DNA of 64,000 bases from Aurantiochytrium sp. KH105 (lineage: Eukaryota; Sar; Bigyra; Thraustochytrida; Thraustochytriidae): assembly GCA_003116975.1 (NCBI GenBank), contig BGKB01000156.1, positions 62,001 to 126,000 of the forward strand, read 5' to 3'. Under the pieces are notes generated by a model, which worked only from the letters and a program-made list of their open reading frames with translations, ran no database searches and was not told the DNA's origin. Each line of letters opens with the position of its first letter. The first letter of the stretch is position 1. Positions 38,401 to 47,274 of this stretch are shown here, in pieces. The position numbers were made by a program, and so were the translations under genes.

Positions 38401-38609
38401 TTTTCCGCAAGCCGTACGCCCAGCTTGTCAAAGACCGTCCTGAGCAGTGCGTTATGTGCAAGAAGGCGGTGGCGAGCAAATTTTGCATCGAGTGCGGACT
38501 TCTTGACTTTTATTGCAAGCGATGCTACACGATGTCCCACGCCAAGAACCCGAAGCGTCCACACCAGCTCAGCGCAAAACAAAAGCATGCGCCGGCGTTA
38601 GACTTCTAA
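35424..38609 (+). CDS. EF-hand, IQ, WW and double B-box zinc-finger protein
   Basis: A 1061-residue multidomain protein. An EF-hand loop (about 203-216, DDDGDALIDWRELL) follows a basic N-terminal part. Next come a Gly/Ser linker and a long charged, helical region with repeated Arg/Trp-rich segments (YHRWRKAV, LYSSWQLERIFHVWHREA), resembling Sfi1/IQ-type helices, and a coiled coil. A degenerate WW-like segment (about 795-815, YDPVFQSYFFYNPETGE) precedes an IQ motif (about 860-880, AGRKVQAAWRVRKARMAV) and a good WW domain (about 889-912, YYYNTQTRKSAWTKP). Two B-box-type zinc fingers close the protein (CLTCSLQLATIRCNTCEHHF and CVMCKKAVASKFCIECG). It may be a calcium-responsive cytoskeletal or centriolar scaffold (inference). 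The start at 35424 has a good ATG context (GGCCATGG). Confidence 0.82.
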   Translation: MADAKADSCKAQPAGSGLSPLATRASYLVLKKTHVIPVAKCDGGAPSNQFEEKVSGFSGLPVLVDRVRTPREANASSPQKKWQKRQPGHELQGAIRRDLRRLRVARAQAGFLRDRRFQRQKDRAAIWRDASRKKWPAVQFLHELRSAPEHRFAPPLDVAFSKAMPYFQVNMRVLRSAFVENFALDREQRQRAVEAIELCFSALDDDGDALIDWRELLCHLEVLYMPRRLLRERFRAMFRTLTDHRHLLSLDRLWSLLCTFALPHQRELLAGTSWPVMASFVRCEAPVVVLDDADACRMLDLLRIHHRRGWAHRKEDALDVRVYADALGAPQEDNQGNVVPRTAKDHESDLAINTNRLVSKPNAAERAWIETALDVQVDEEAALQAVFATPRTLKALGGSSSSSIGGGGGGENGGRSSSNVSRELSAESYTLRALLQKLSWDRLAPETRVRIRAERVDETYAAFERINTKLRWAEARDFWKRVVCPHVLQTRFERWRAVAVLSIHKKQGAAFAMFRRKRMAMQQLGIHAERRKYHRWRKAVADRFSRRVHLGEAMRLWKDAHSRELRFQKIQIAKAKRLYSSWQLERIFHVWHREAHTRRRFRRIRGIWQRRLVARVFGTWSGNVRTLVEKRQFEEDRSRVRQQILEDEFAAVDQKIAELRAQEAAEEKERQEELERERLAAIAEEQRWERERERAFAGYERRTVLKRQEDRRASHKMSILRREERTIERTFEAVMEKAMEDAKREAETFARTHAGKEQLMRDAETIQNDADRLARTKGGAAGAPENEDGAEWKKMYDPVFQSYFFYNPETGEKVTASALSIDEAMSIARTNYVSTMVQAAKEEVERLKDAEIHQKRLIWAGRKVQAAWRVRKARMAVHDMIRAVYIKRVDPYTGTMYYYNTQTRKSAWTKPLNLGPKKDLRPPEWVVRCDGDGQWSYQNNVTPWTSGVEKPAGFLPCLTCSLQLATIRCNTCEHHFCLDCFEAAHPLPVSHVIFRKPYAQLVKDRPEQCVMCKKAVASKFCIECGLLDFYCKRCYTMSHAKNPKRPHQLSAKQKHAPALDF

Positions 38610-38724
38610 CCAACTTCTGAGAAAGAAGCAATTGAATAGAGTATGTAAGACATTGGCAGACCACGCTTCACTCTTGCGACACGAAACCGCACGCTCTCTT
38701 TTTCAGGGCAAGCCAACCAACCCA

Positions 38725-39237
38725 TCATGGCTCGAGCCGAGAACGGACCCAATCTGGAATCTTGGTCTCTTGCTTGTGATGTTTTGTCTCGCAAATTTCA
38801 TACCACACACTCTTTTGCGCTGAAAGCTGTATTAGTGTGCGTTGCGGCGTTTTGACACGTTTTCGCGAAGACCGAGCGCTAATCACATCCGAAAGGCAAA
38901 GCTGAGGTGTCGTAAAGAGCAGATCCTGGTGTTCTTCACGTGGTCGCGCGTCGGGTATTTGAACCTGTCGTGGCAAGTTTTTCTTCTCCTTTTCCACTAC
39001 CTTTATCTTTTTCTCCTCCTCCTCCTCCTCCGCCTCCTCCTTGCCTTCTGTTGCATGCAACTCCCCTTCCTCGTGTTGCTCACGTTTGGCCACCACGACG
39101 CTTTGAGCTTGCTCACGGATCTCCTCGAGAGCCCATGCTGCCCGCCTGCTCGCCTCGCGTTTTCGAGCCTTGTGTTGTTGTGCGACGAGGTCCAAGAGAT
39201 GGATGCCCGTCTCCATTTCGCGCAAGCCACACTCCAT
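38725..39237 (-). CDS. Hypothetical charged protein, possibly with an upstream exon
   Basis: A 170-residue frame starting MECGLREMETGIHLLDLVAQ with basic and then strongly acidic (EEEEEE) and Lys-rich stretches. I do not recognise it. A second minus-strand frame lies upstream from ATG 39540 to about 39348 (it contains QALNKQITRRLLDTIFDHLI). It ends at a donor-like AG|GTATAG and would join in frame to GAGAG|A ATG GAG near 39238, giving one protein of about 235 residues. The acceptor has no strong pyrimidine tract, so the two-exon model is only a suggestion. Codon composition and the lack of simple repeats support a real gene. Confidence 0.4.
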   Translation of the reverse strand: MECGLREMETGIHLLDLVAQQHKARKREASRRAAWALEEIREQAQSVVVAKREQHEEGELHATEGKEEAEEEEEEKKIKVVEKEKKNLPRQVQIPDARPREEHQDLLFTTPQLCLSDVISARSSRKRVKTPQRTLIQLSAQKSVWYEICETKHHKQETKIPDWVRSRLEP

Positions 39238-39611
39238 TCTCTCAAACCCTCGAGTTCCTGGCCACGCGCAGCAGCGCCGCCGTCTTTCTCCTGTTTGTTT
39301 GCTGGTTGCTCAAGGTTGCTCTTGTTTGCTTGCCTGCCTATACCTGGCTGAGCCGTTACGTCTTTGAGTGACTTGGGCTTGAGCCAGGCAGGCTATGACC
39401 GTCTGTCTTATCAGATGATCGAAAATCGTGTCAAGCAAGCGCCGTGTGATCTGTTTATTGAGGGCTTGGCCTCGAACTCGCGCTCCACGAGATCTTTTCA
39501 TCATCATAAGCGAGAAATCTCCTCCATCTTTGCTCATCATCTTAAACTTCTCACAGTGCACGCGACGCGAGATGACACCTCATAAATCACAAGGCAAGGC
39601 CTCATATGTAG

Positions 39612-39626
39612 GTAGGCCAGGCCTAC
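39612..39626. repeat. Short inverted repeat GTAGGCC-A-GGCCTAC
   Basis: A perfect 7-bp inverted repeat around one base, related to the TAGGCCTA octamer found elsewhere between genes. Confidence 0.8.
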
Positions 39627-39709
39627 ATCGAGGAAATGCGATGATGATGATAACGATGATGATGATGTATGAAACTTTAGAAAAGGAGAAAAAGTTGTTG
39701 GACAAGTTG

Positions 39710-40593
39710 TTACAGTTCGGCGTCGGCATCCTCGTCGTCATCGTCAATGACGAATTGCTGCTTGGGTCGCGTCGACCCCCTGCCGCCGGGAGAAAGACCA
39801 TTCTGGTAGCTTTGCCCAAGACTACCAGCACCGATTGGAGACTGCACCGCTTCGTAGTCCGGGGCCTGGTGCTGGTGTCCACGCGAAGATACGCCTCGCA
39901 AGAGATCTTGTTTCCAAAAGATGACGAGACCTGTGAGAGCAAGGTGAACGAGGAAAAGCAAGGTTGTGATGACCGAGACAAATCGTTCCGATGCAGAACC
40001 GTCAATGATGCAAATGTTTCCATAAGACATTTGCAGACCATTCGCAAAGTCGCCCCAGAGCGCTGCCGTTTGCAATAGCAGCACATTCATCATGACGTTG
40101 ACTCCCCCGAGAAAGTCCGCATGTCGAATGTCTTGACGATTCACAAGGTTTAACACGTACAACGTGTAAGCCTCGTGAATCATGGCCGTGAAGACGGCCT
40201 GGAACGAGGCGCCTGATCCCCACCTCGAGTCCAAAAACAGCGTGCCGATGAAGAACCCAAAGCCCAGCACCGCGTTAAAGAGCAGGATCACCTGAGCGTT
40301 TTATCCCGAGATGGCATGGATTGCGCGCGTGCGTGCGAGCGTGCGAGCGAGGGTGCGATAGCAAGACGATCGCCAATCCACCAATCAGTCAGTCAAGTTC
40401 ATCAGCTCGTCCGTGCGCCAGCCAGCCAGCCAGCCTGCCAACCGCCACGGGCGCCTTTGCGTCCCGCCCGCGAGCTCTCTCATGCTTGTCCACCACGTAC
40501 CTTGAGTGTCAGCCACTTGTCGCTCTCCGACACAGACGCCAGCGCGTCGGCTGCCTCGCGCAGCGAAGTGGGCGCCGACGCCATGCTGGCCAT
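39710..40593 (-). CDS. Four-span membrane protein (two exons), function unknown
   Basis: Exon 1 is 40501-40593 (31 residues, MASMASAPTSLREAADALAS onwards) and exon 2 is 39710-40291 (193 residues); total 224. Exon 2 opens with VILLFNAVLGFGFFIGTLFL and has no start ATG at that point, which shows that a first exon is needed. Four hydrophobic segments are visible at about 32-51, 60-82, 91-112 and 136-158. The C-terminal tail is hydrophilic, Gly/Gln-rich and ends in an acidic DDDDEDADAEL. I do not recognise the family. The neighbour across a divergent gap is the NEL-domain gene. Confidence 0.78.
40292..40500 (-). other. Spliceosomal intron in the four-span membrane protein gene (209 bp)
   Basis: On the minus strand the donor is CTCAAG|GTACGT and the acceptor ACGCTCAG|GTGATC, phase 0. 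It contains a short GGCT/CCAG tandem run. The pyrimidine tract is weak, but the donor is near consensus and the join puts an ATG-initiated exon in frame. Confidence 0.82.
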
Positions 40594-41383
40594 CCTCTGC
40601 GCTCCCGCTCGCGAGCAACTGGTCTCTCGCCGAGTCAACTTGAGCGATCACGATCCAGATTTGCTCCAAGGGGGCCCAACCGAGCCCACCCAACCAGACC
40701 AGTGGTCGCGTTACTAGAATAGGAGCAGAGGCCGGGCTTTGCGTCTGCCACTGTTGACAATGAATACATCGTGCTTTGCATTTTGGCTGGCCTGGCGAAA
40801 CGAAGCGTCCGAGGGCAGAATGCACGCTCGCGGACTGCTGTGCAAGATGAGGCAGAGACGGGTCGTCTTCGGTCTCACGCGACGAGCGTGAAGAAGGTTG
40901 CTTCAGTTCACGTTGTCACGGAAGCCGTTTGGGCGACCGATTTTCACATCCTACCTCTAGCAGTAGCGAGTAGGGTTATAGGTGGTCGCTTCGGAACATT
41001 GACTCGGGAGAGAGTCCTAAGAGACGCGCAAAATCGCCTTCGCTCGTGTCAGCTAGCCCTCCGTTTGCACGATGATGCATGCTTTACTCATTTTGACTCC
41101 TACCCGCGTGTCTGGGAGGCTATTCAACATTCACCACCCGCGGCTCCGGTGTGCGCCCAACTACATGTCCTCGTTATCCGTGAAAGCCGCTTGTGCTTGT
41201 CGCACACTGTGTCCCCACCATGGCCGTGGCCGAGGGCGGTACTACCGAGCGACGATCATCAATACACCAACGTAAGCGAGACGAACGAGTTGCCGAGGCC
41301 CACGCCGCTCAGGTGGGCCGCTCGCAACCTCCCGCGCTTGCCTCTCGCGGGTCTCCACGCAGAGTGAGCAAGCAAGCAAAGCA

Positions 41384-41414
<31 letters not shown>

Positions 41415-41462
41415 GGCCCTTCTCAACATTTGCGACGTACGTGCGGCACGTGCAGTACAAAC
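40594..41462. other. Divergent intergenic region upstream of the NEL-domain gene
   Basis: The 869 bases hold no independent gene I can support. A GCAA/GCAAA tandem run (41375-41412) lies 50 bases before the chosen start of the NEL-domain gene. That gene's frame is open through this run up to an ATG at 41220 in a very good context (CCACCATGG), so a longer N-terminus is possible. Confidence 0.5.
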
Positions 41463-44400
41463 ATGAGCAGCAAGGCCAACTCGCGACGGGCAAGTCGACG
41501 AGGTCTGTTGCTGTCGCGAAGCAGCATTCTCGCGGGGCTGGCGCGATTGCTCAACGAGAGCAGGGCAGACGTCGCACGCGAAGACGCAGAGGACGACAAC
41601 GAAGAGGACACCGACGAGCTTGCCGGCACCCAGGAGACATCTCTTCGACTCGAGACACTGCAACTCGTTGCCCGCGACGACGGTGGCGTGATCAAGAGCC
41701 CGGATGATCTTCTTTCGCAGGTGCTCCAAGATCGAGAGCTCTGGAATATCCTTCGCCGGAATCGTTCGCTTGAAGCATTGCACCTCGCTCGTAGCGTGCT
41801 CTCTGCCAACGTGACCGCGCAACTGTCAAAAACGCTGCGCGCAAGCCGTGGACCCGCCTCTGTTAATCTGGAGGGAGCTCAGCTAACCAGTGTGCGCGCC
41901 CTGTCATCGCTACTGCAAGACGCCCAGCGCGGTGCTGCGTGCCAAAGTTTAAATCTCGCCTCGGTGTACACCTCTGCAGGTCAGGCTCCCTTCAAGGTAC
42001 TGTCTGGACGCGCTTCAACCGTTTGCGTTGGACCCGGTCGAACCCGCATCAATTTTCATGGAGCTTTTACGACCGTGGCTCTCAAGGAGATGGCAACCCT
42101 GCGGACCGGAAACCGCAGCTTTTATTACGAGGTCAACCTTGCTGGTTGGCCCTCCGAAGCCTCTTGGGCTGATATTCGTATTGGTTGGACCGACACCTGG
42201 TGGGTAGCAACTACATTCGAGGATGCCACGCGGTCAAAAGGCGGCGCTGGCGTCGGTGACAACCTCTATAGCTGGGCGTTCGATCCCTTTCGAGCCCGCG
42301 CCGTTGTGGACAATACGGAGGCCAGCTTCGGGGCGCACTGCAAAACTGGAGACGTAATTGGCTGCTATGTCGATCTTAGCGCCAAAGTCATCCGATTCAG
42401 TGTCAATGGCGTGTGGGATCTGCCGTTTGGCACCGCTTTCCAAGACTTCTCGCTCTGGAAAGGCATCGTTCCCGCTCTCACGGTCGCCTCGGCACGTCAC
42501 TATGCCTCTTCAGTGGAGGTCAACCTCGGCCCGAACTTTGCTTATCCTCCAGACCGCGCAGCCGCACCAATTGCTGAATGGTTGCAACGCCAAAAAGACA
42601 GTCTCCTGCGCAGCGCACTCCAAAAAATGGCAGAAAGACGCACAAATAGGAGCCTGCACTCTTTGCTGCTTTCGGGTCTCTCGTTCTTGCAGAATCGTCA
42701 GCGTCCGCACAGTGTCCGATATCTCTGCCAGGCCTTCCAAGGACTTCGGCATCTGGATCTCTCAAATTGCAAGCTTGGCGACGGTGGATGCGCATCGCTC
42801 TGCCGAGAGCTTTCAGACGGGCTCCCTGGTCTCCTCACACTGGATCTTTCGTCCAACGAGTTAACCTACAAAGGAGCGAAGAAACTTTCGAGAGCACTCT
42901 TGCACAGCGGTATCAAGTATCTCGATTTGTGCAGCAATCAGCTCGCTTTCACCGGAGATCGCGCCCGAGCGCTCGAGCAGGGTCCAGCTGCAGATGCCTC
43001 GGAACTGGAGCTCGAGTGGACATCCATCGTGGGCCCAGGCACTCAACTTGCTGTAATTGACCTGTCATGGGCCGAAATTGACGCCATCTCAGCCTGTGCT
43101 CTCATGTCGAAGCTCGCCACCAACGATACAATACTAGGCCTCCGTCTTGATGGAAATCCGCTCACGGGACAGGTTCTTTCGTCCCTGGCCCAGATGCTTC
43201 GGGGAAACCGTACCTTGCTTCATCTCAGTTTGGTTTCCGCCTCGATCTCAGGCGATTGGAACTTGCTTTCCCAGCCACTCTTTGACATCTCAGAACCAAC
43301 ATGCAGCGTTCTGCAGGCTCTCGATCTTTCGGGCAACCCGATATGCGCCGATGTCTTTGCAGATGTCGACGCTTTTCTCTCGGGCCAAAGTGCTCTCAGA
43401 CGTCTCAGTGTCGCCAAGGTCGCACGGGATCATGATTTGCAACGCCAAAGATCAGCCAAGAAGAAAGCCGAAGCCGCACAGCGCCTGGTGCGAGCTCTGG
43501 CAACTTCCTTGCCCACTGTACAGCTTTCGCTAAGCATTGAATCATTCTCGCAGGCGCAAAGCTTGGGAAGCGCGCTTGGGACCCAAGCGGGGCTCGCTGT
43601 TAAACAGCTCGAGCTTGCAGGTACGGTGCCGTTGCTAGATACCGTGCTTCAATCTATTGCCGAGGACGCGCCTGCGGCTCTTTGCAGGCTAGCTGTCCGC
43701 GTGCAAGCGAGCTCCAACGATGATTCGCTTCCTTGGAAAGGACTCTGCGATGTGCTCGAGGCACTGCAGCTCGACGTTCTCCGCATTGAGGGCAGTGGGG
43801 ACCACGATAGCCTATCAAGCGTGAACGCGTCTCGAGATCTTTTTGTGGAGAGTCTCGCACGAAGTGACACGCTTCACATTTTCAGTATTGCAAAGGCCTC
43901 CTCGACTCTGCGCATCATTTGGGAAGCTTTGCTCGACGCTTTCGCCGCCAGTTCGAGCCTCAAGCATGTGCGAATCGAGAATTGCAGCCTTCGAGCAGGC
44001 TCCATGGCTTTGCTCGCGCGTCTTGTCCGAGGTACGACGCCAATTTCATCAATTAAATTTGCACGAGGAAACGAAGCGTCTCGTGCCGCGGAGAGCCTCA
44101 TTCGTGACTTGCTGAAGGTCTCGACGAGAGCGCGCCCTCGCCGCTGCCGCGAGCTCCTCTTACACGGAAGATACCCGGATCTTGATGCTTTTAGACTTAC
44201 AGACTTGGGGTTGGGTTTGGTCGCCCGTGATCTTCCTCTGCTTGGCGCCCTCCTGAGCTGGGTCAGACATGAGGTTCTCGGCCACAGTCGCGGTCCGCTC
44301 GAGATAACAAACACGCTTGTCTTGGACGGCTCCAACGCAGGGAGAGTGGAGCAAGATTCTGGTCGCCTCGATCTCGAGCAAAACACGATGGAAGAACCTC

Positions 44401-46766
44401 TGGTGCTTGGTGAAGATCTCGTCTTCCAAGGCCAACTGACTATTTCGAACTGGCGGAGCGACATCAGATTCGCTCCTCCGTTACAGGGTATGCGCCGCTC
44501 CTGGCGTGCCATTGGCCTCCATTTTATTGACTGTCCTCAGTTGACTAGTCTTCCACGTGGTCTCGAGGTCGCAAGCTTGGTCGTCCGAGGCTGCCCTGCG
44601 CTCACCACTCTGCCGGAAGATCTTCGCGTGTGGACGATGCTCGTTTTGGAGAATGTCCCAAAGCTCGAAAGGCTCCCTCTTCAGATTGACGTGGATCACC
44701 TCGAAGTTCGAAATTGCGAAGCTCTAGAAAGTGTCATTCACGTTCGCGTTCGCGATACTCTAGTCCTTTCCCAGTGCGACAAGCTGACGAGTTTGCCGGG
44801 AGGCATGCATCTGAACAAGCTTGAGATTACAGAATGCTGGAATTTGCGCTCGAACGTCGAGACCGCGCATGTCCAAAAGCAACTTTGCTTGCGCTCGCTG
44901 CCTGTGCGCTGTCTCTGTGAGGGTCTTGAGCTGCAAGACTGCTTGTTGGACGATTGTCCTCAGCTGGAGACCCTCCCTCCTGATCTGGAGGTCTACGGAT
45001 CTTTCAAGTTGATTCGTTGTCCACTCGTGGAAGCCGTGCCAAGTGGCGTGCGCGCAGAAATTATTTCGCTCGAGTCTCTTACTGCGCTTACGGGAGTGCG
45101 TACCGGTGTCTCGGCACAGCATAAACTTCTTGTCGCAGACTGCCCTGCGTTGGGGTCGCTGCCTGAAACCATTTTGAGCGCAGGGCGGCAGCACGTGGAA
45201 ATTCGAAGTTCGGGTCTCCAAGCCTTTCCCTGTGCGCCCGAGCTCTTGTCCTGTCACATAATGCAATGCGCCGAGTTGCTCGAGTTGCCGTCATCGTTAC
45301 GAGTCAAATTTGAGCTTCGCCTCGAGCAGTGCGGTATTCTGCAATTGCCTGAGTCTCTTCAAGTTGGCAGTCTGCGCGTCTTTCAGTGCCTTAACTTGAT
45401 GGAAATCCCTCCTCGTGCCTATTGCCGAGGTAACATGATCATCGACTCGTGTCCGAGTGTGGAAGAGCTGCCGGACGTCCTCAATTTGCGCGGCTCATTG
45501 GGCCTTCGCAAGCTGCCTTCGTTGCGAAGTCTGCCCGACAATGTGCGCGCTCACGCCAGAATCGATATCCGGGATTGCACGCACCTGGAAAAACTTTCGG
45601 AGCGCATGCGTGCTGCTAGCCTCGTGCTTGAAGATAATCCCGAGCTATGGCTCATTCCGGAATCCACGCGGATTGCGTCAAGCATTCAAACTCGAAACTG
45701 CAGCTCACTTCACAGCATCCCAGACAGTGTGCTGAGGAACGTTCAGCGCGTTGTCGTGGACGAGGCATCCCCGATCGGCCGCGATGCAGACTTGGAGTTC
45801 CTCGAGGCCCGATGCGCCGCATTGCAGACGAAGTTGTACATTAATGTGACTGACGATGAGGACGAGGATCGAGACACGGAACATGAGCGATTGGATGAGG
45901 CTGTGGCGTATTGGGAGACGCACGCTGGCGTGACACCCGAGCTCGAGCTGGAAAGCGAGCTGGACAGCTTTTACCACTCGTCCGTTCTTGGTTTTCTGAA
46001 TCTGCTGCGTCGAAGCGCAGAGTTTCGACGGCCTGATCTTCGTGAGGGCCTAGCTCAGCGGGTCGTGGAGCTTTTGCGCATTCTCAATGAGAACCCTGAT
46101 GGTGTCCGTGAAGACTTGCTGTCACGCATTTCGGATGCCATCGATTCATGTTCGGACAAGCCTATCTGGGCTCTCAATGACATGTATTTGATGACACTTA
46201 TTATCAGGGCCCGAGGTAACCGGGACGCTCTTCGCTCGCTTGGGAAGCGCGTTATGCGACTGCAAATCGTACGCGATCAGGCAGCACAGCATCCTGGCGC
46301 CGATCAAGACGACGTGTGTGTATACCTTCGTTTTGAGATTTCGCTGCGCGAGTCGCTCGACTTGCCCGTGTCCTCGGTCGCTATGCTCTATCGTACCTTT
46401 GTGACGGTGACCCCTGAGGAGATTGAGAAGGCTCGCCAGGCAGCGCTTGGGGTGAGCCAAGCCGAATTCGAGACGTGGCTTGGTGCTTGGCCGGAGTGGG
46501 AGCGGCAATTGCGAGCAGAGGCAGCAGCGACAATTCGATACGAGACCCTGGATGCGGAAGTCCTCTCCCGGCGCTCGAGTCTCCGAGCCTTTAGCGGCGA
46601 ACCGATGGATCATCCCGTTATGGTGGCGCGACGCGGGCCTTGGGAATTATCCGAGTTGCTCGATCGCTGGGTCGTGACAGGACTCGACTTTGCCAATGTG
46701 GCCCTGGAACCTTCTGAGTTTATCCGCAGCCTGCACCGTGCCTTGCCGTACGAAACCCGAAAATGA
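41463..46766 (+). CDS. SPRY - leucine-rich repeat - NEL-type E3 ubiquitin ligase-like protein
   Basis: A 1767-residue protein. A SPRY domain (about 182-362) shows SFYYEVNLAGW, DIRIGWTD, LYSWAFDPF and VIRFSVNGVWD. Ribonuclease-inhibitor-type leucine-rich repeats follow (about 425-910, LRHLDLSNCKLGDGGCASLC). LPX-type repeats come next (about 1019-1432, such as CPQLTSLPRGLEV and ALTTLPEDLRV). The C-terminal domain (about 1480-1730) matches the NEL E3 ligase fold: SVLGFLNLLRRSAEF, the CxD motif SCSDK with the presumed catalytic Cys1563, then LRFEISLRESLDLPVSSVAM and FETWLGAWPEWERQL. Family knowledge: NEL ligases take ubiquitin onto that Cys and are known mainly as secreted effectors of proteobacteria. 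A eukaryotic SPRY in front is unusual. The start at 41463 avoids a repeat-encoded stretch; ATG 41220 is possible. Confidence 0.83.
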   Translation: MSSKANSRRASRRGLLLSRSSILAGLARLLNESRADVAREDAEDDNEEDTDELAGTQETSLRLETLQLVARDDGGVIKSPDDLLSQVLQDRELWNILRRNRSLEALHLARSVLSANVTAQLSKTLRASRGPASVNLEGAQLTSVRALSSLLQDAQRGAACQSLNLASVYTSAGQAPFKVLSGRASTVCVGPGRTRINFHGAFTTVALKEMATLRTGNRSFYYEVNLAGWPSEASWADIRIGWTDTWWVATTFEDATRSKGGAGVGDNLYSWAFDPFRARAVVDNTEASFGAHCKTGDVIGCYVDLSAKVIRFSVNGVWDLPFGTAFQDFSLWKGIVPALTVASARHYASSVEVNLGPNFAYPPDRAAAPIAEWLQRQKDSLLRSALQKMAERRTNRSLHSLLLSGLSFLQNRQRPHSVRYLCQAFQGLRHLDLSNCKLGDGGCASLCRELSDGLPGLLTLDLSSNELTYKGAKKLSRALLHSGIKYLDLCSNQLAFTGDRARALEQGPAADASELELEWTSIVGPGTQLAVIDLSWAEIDAISACALMSKLATNDTILGLRLDGNPLTGQVLSSLAQMLRGNRTLLHLSLVSASISGDWNLLSQPLFDISEPTCSVLQALDLSGNPICADVFADVDAFLSGQSALRRLSVAKVARDHDLQRQRSAKKKAEAAQRLVRALATSLPTVQLSLSIESFSQAQSLGSALGTQAGLAVKQLELAGTVPLLDTVLQSIAEDAPAALCRLAVRVQASSNDDSLPWKGLCDVLEALQLDVLRIEGSGDHDSLSSVNASRDLFVESLARSDTLHIFSIAKASSTLRIIWEALLDAFAASSSLKHVRIENCSLRAGSMALLARLVRGTTPISSIKFARGNEASRAAESLIRDLLKVSTRARPRRCRELLLHGRYPDLDAFRLTDLGLGLVARDLPLLGALLSWVRHEVLGHSRGPLEITNTLVLDGSNAGRVEQDSGRLDLEQNTMEEPLVLGEDLVFQGQLTISNWRSDIRFAPPLQGMRRSWRAIGLHFIDCPQLTSLPRGLEVASLVVRGCPALTTLPEDLRVWTMLVLENVPKLERLPLQIDVDHLEVRNCEALESVIHVRVRDTLVLSQCDKLTSLPGGMHLNKLEITECWNLRSNVETAHVQKQLCLRSLPVRCLCEGLELQDCLLDDCPQLETLPPDLEVYGSFKLIRCPLVEAVPSGVRAEIISLESLTALTGVRTGVSAQHKLLVADCPALGSLPETILSAGRQHVEIRSSGLQAFPCAPELLSCHIMQCAELLELPSSLRVKFELRLEQCGILQLPESLQVGSLRVFQCLNLMEIPPRAYCRGNMIIDSCPSVEELPDVLNLRGSLGLRKLPSLRSLPDNVRAHARIDIRDCTHLEKLSERMRAASLVLEDNPELWLIPESTRIASSIQTRNCSSLHSIPDSVLRNVQRVVVDEASPIGRDADLEFLEARCAALQTKLYINVTDDEDEDRDTEHERLDEAVAYWETHAGVTPELELESELDSFYHSSVLGFLNLLRRSAEFRRPDLREGLAQRVVELLRILNENPDGVREDLLSRISDAIDSCSDKPIWALNDMYLMTLIIRARGNRDALRSLGKRVMRLQIVRDQAAQHPGADQDDVCVYLRFEISLRESLDLPVSSVAMLYRTFVTVTPEEIEKARQAALGVSQAEFETWLGAWPEWERQLRAEAAATIRYETLDAEVLSRRSSLRAFSGEPMDHPVMVARRGPWELSELLDRWVVTGLDFANVALEPSEFIRSLHRALPYETRK

Positions 46767-47274
46767 ATCTTATTGCCAAAAGAAGAAGAAGAAGAAGACA
46801 ATATAAACGTAAAGAAAGAAACGAATCTCATGTTCTTTTTAGATGGCGATAAGTGACATGGTGCGCGCGCATACAACAAGATGAGTACTCGTGACTTGGC
46901 TGGTTGACGTAGACCCCAACTGTGTGTTGCATTGATAGCCAAAAGACGTTGCGTCGAAAGAGAAAGATCTTTATTACTGAGGTTATTGACGTCTTTTGGC
47001 TTCAGCAAAATCAAACAAAGGCCCTTTGCATCATGGTACGGAGGAAAATCCGTTATATTTACGCCAGCCATTGCAGCAAATCGTCCGCCAGGAAGAACAA
47101 GATCCCTTTTAGGGTGCCGCAATCTTGGTATCGCAAAGGGGTGATGGTCTAAGTGCCCACTCTGAGAGCATTCTTGCGGCGATGAAAGATCAGACGCTCT
47201 CATGAGACCAATGGGACGCAAAATTTCCAAACCAGCTTGCCCTTGGCCTGATGCAAACCCACGCGCGATCATTT
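46767..47274. other. Convergent intergenic region
   Basis: The 508 bases between the NEL-domain gene and the PQ-loop gene hold a GAA run (46781-46799). Short antisense frames here show no homology. No gene is supported. Confidence 0.55.
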
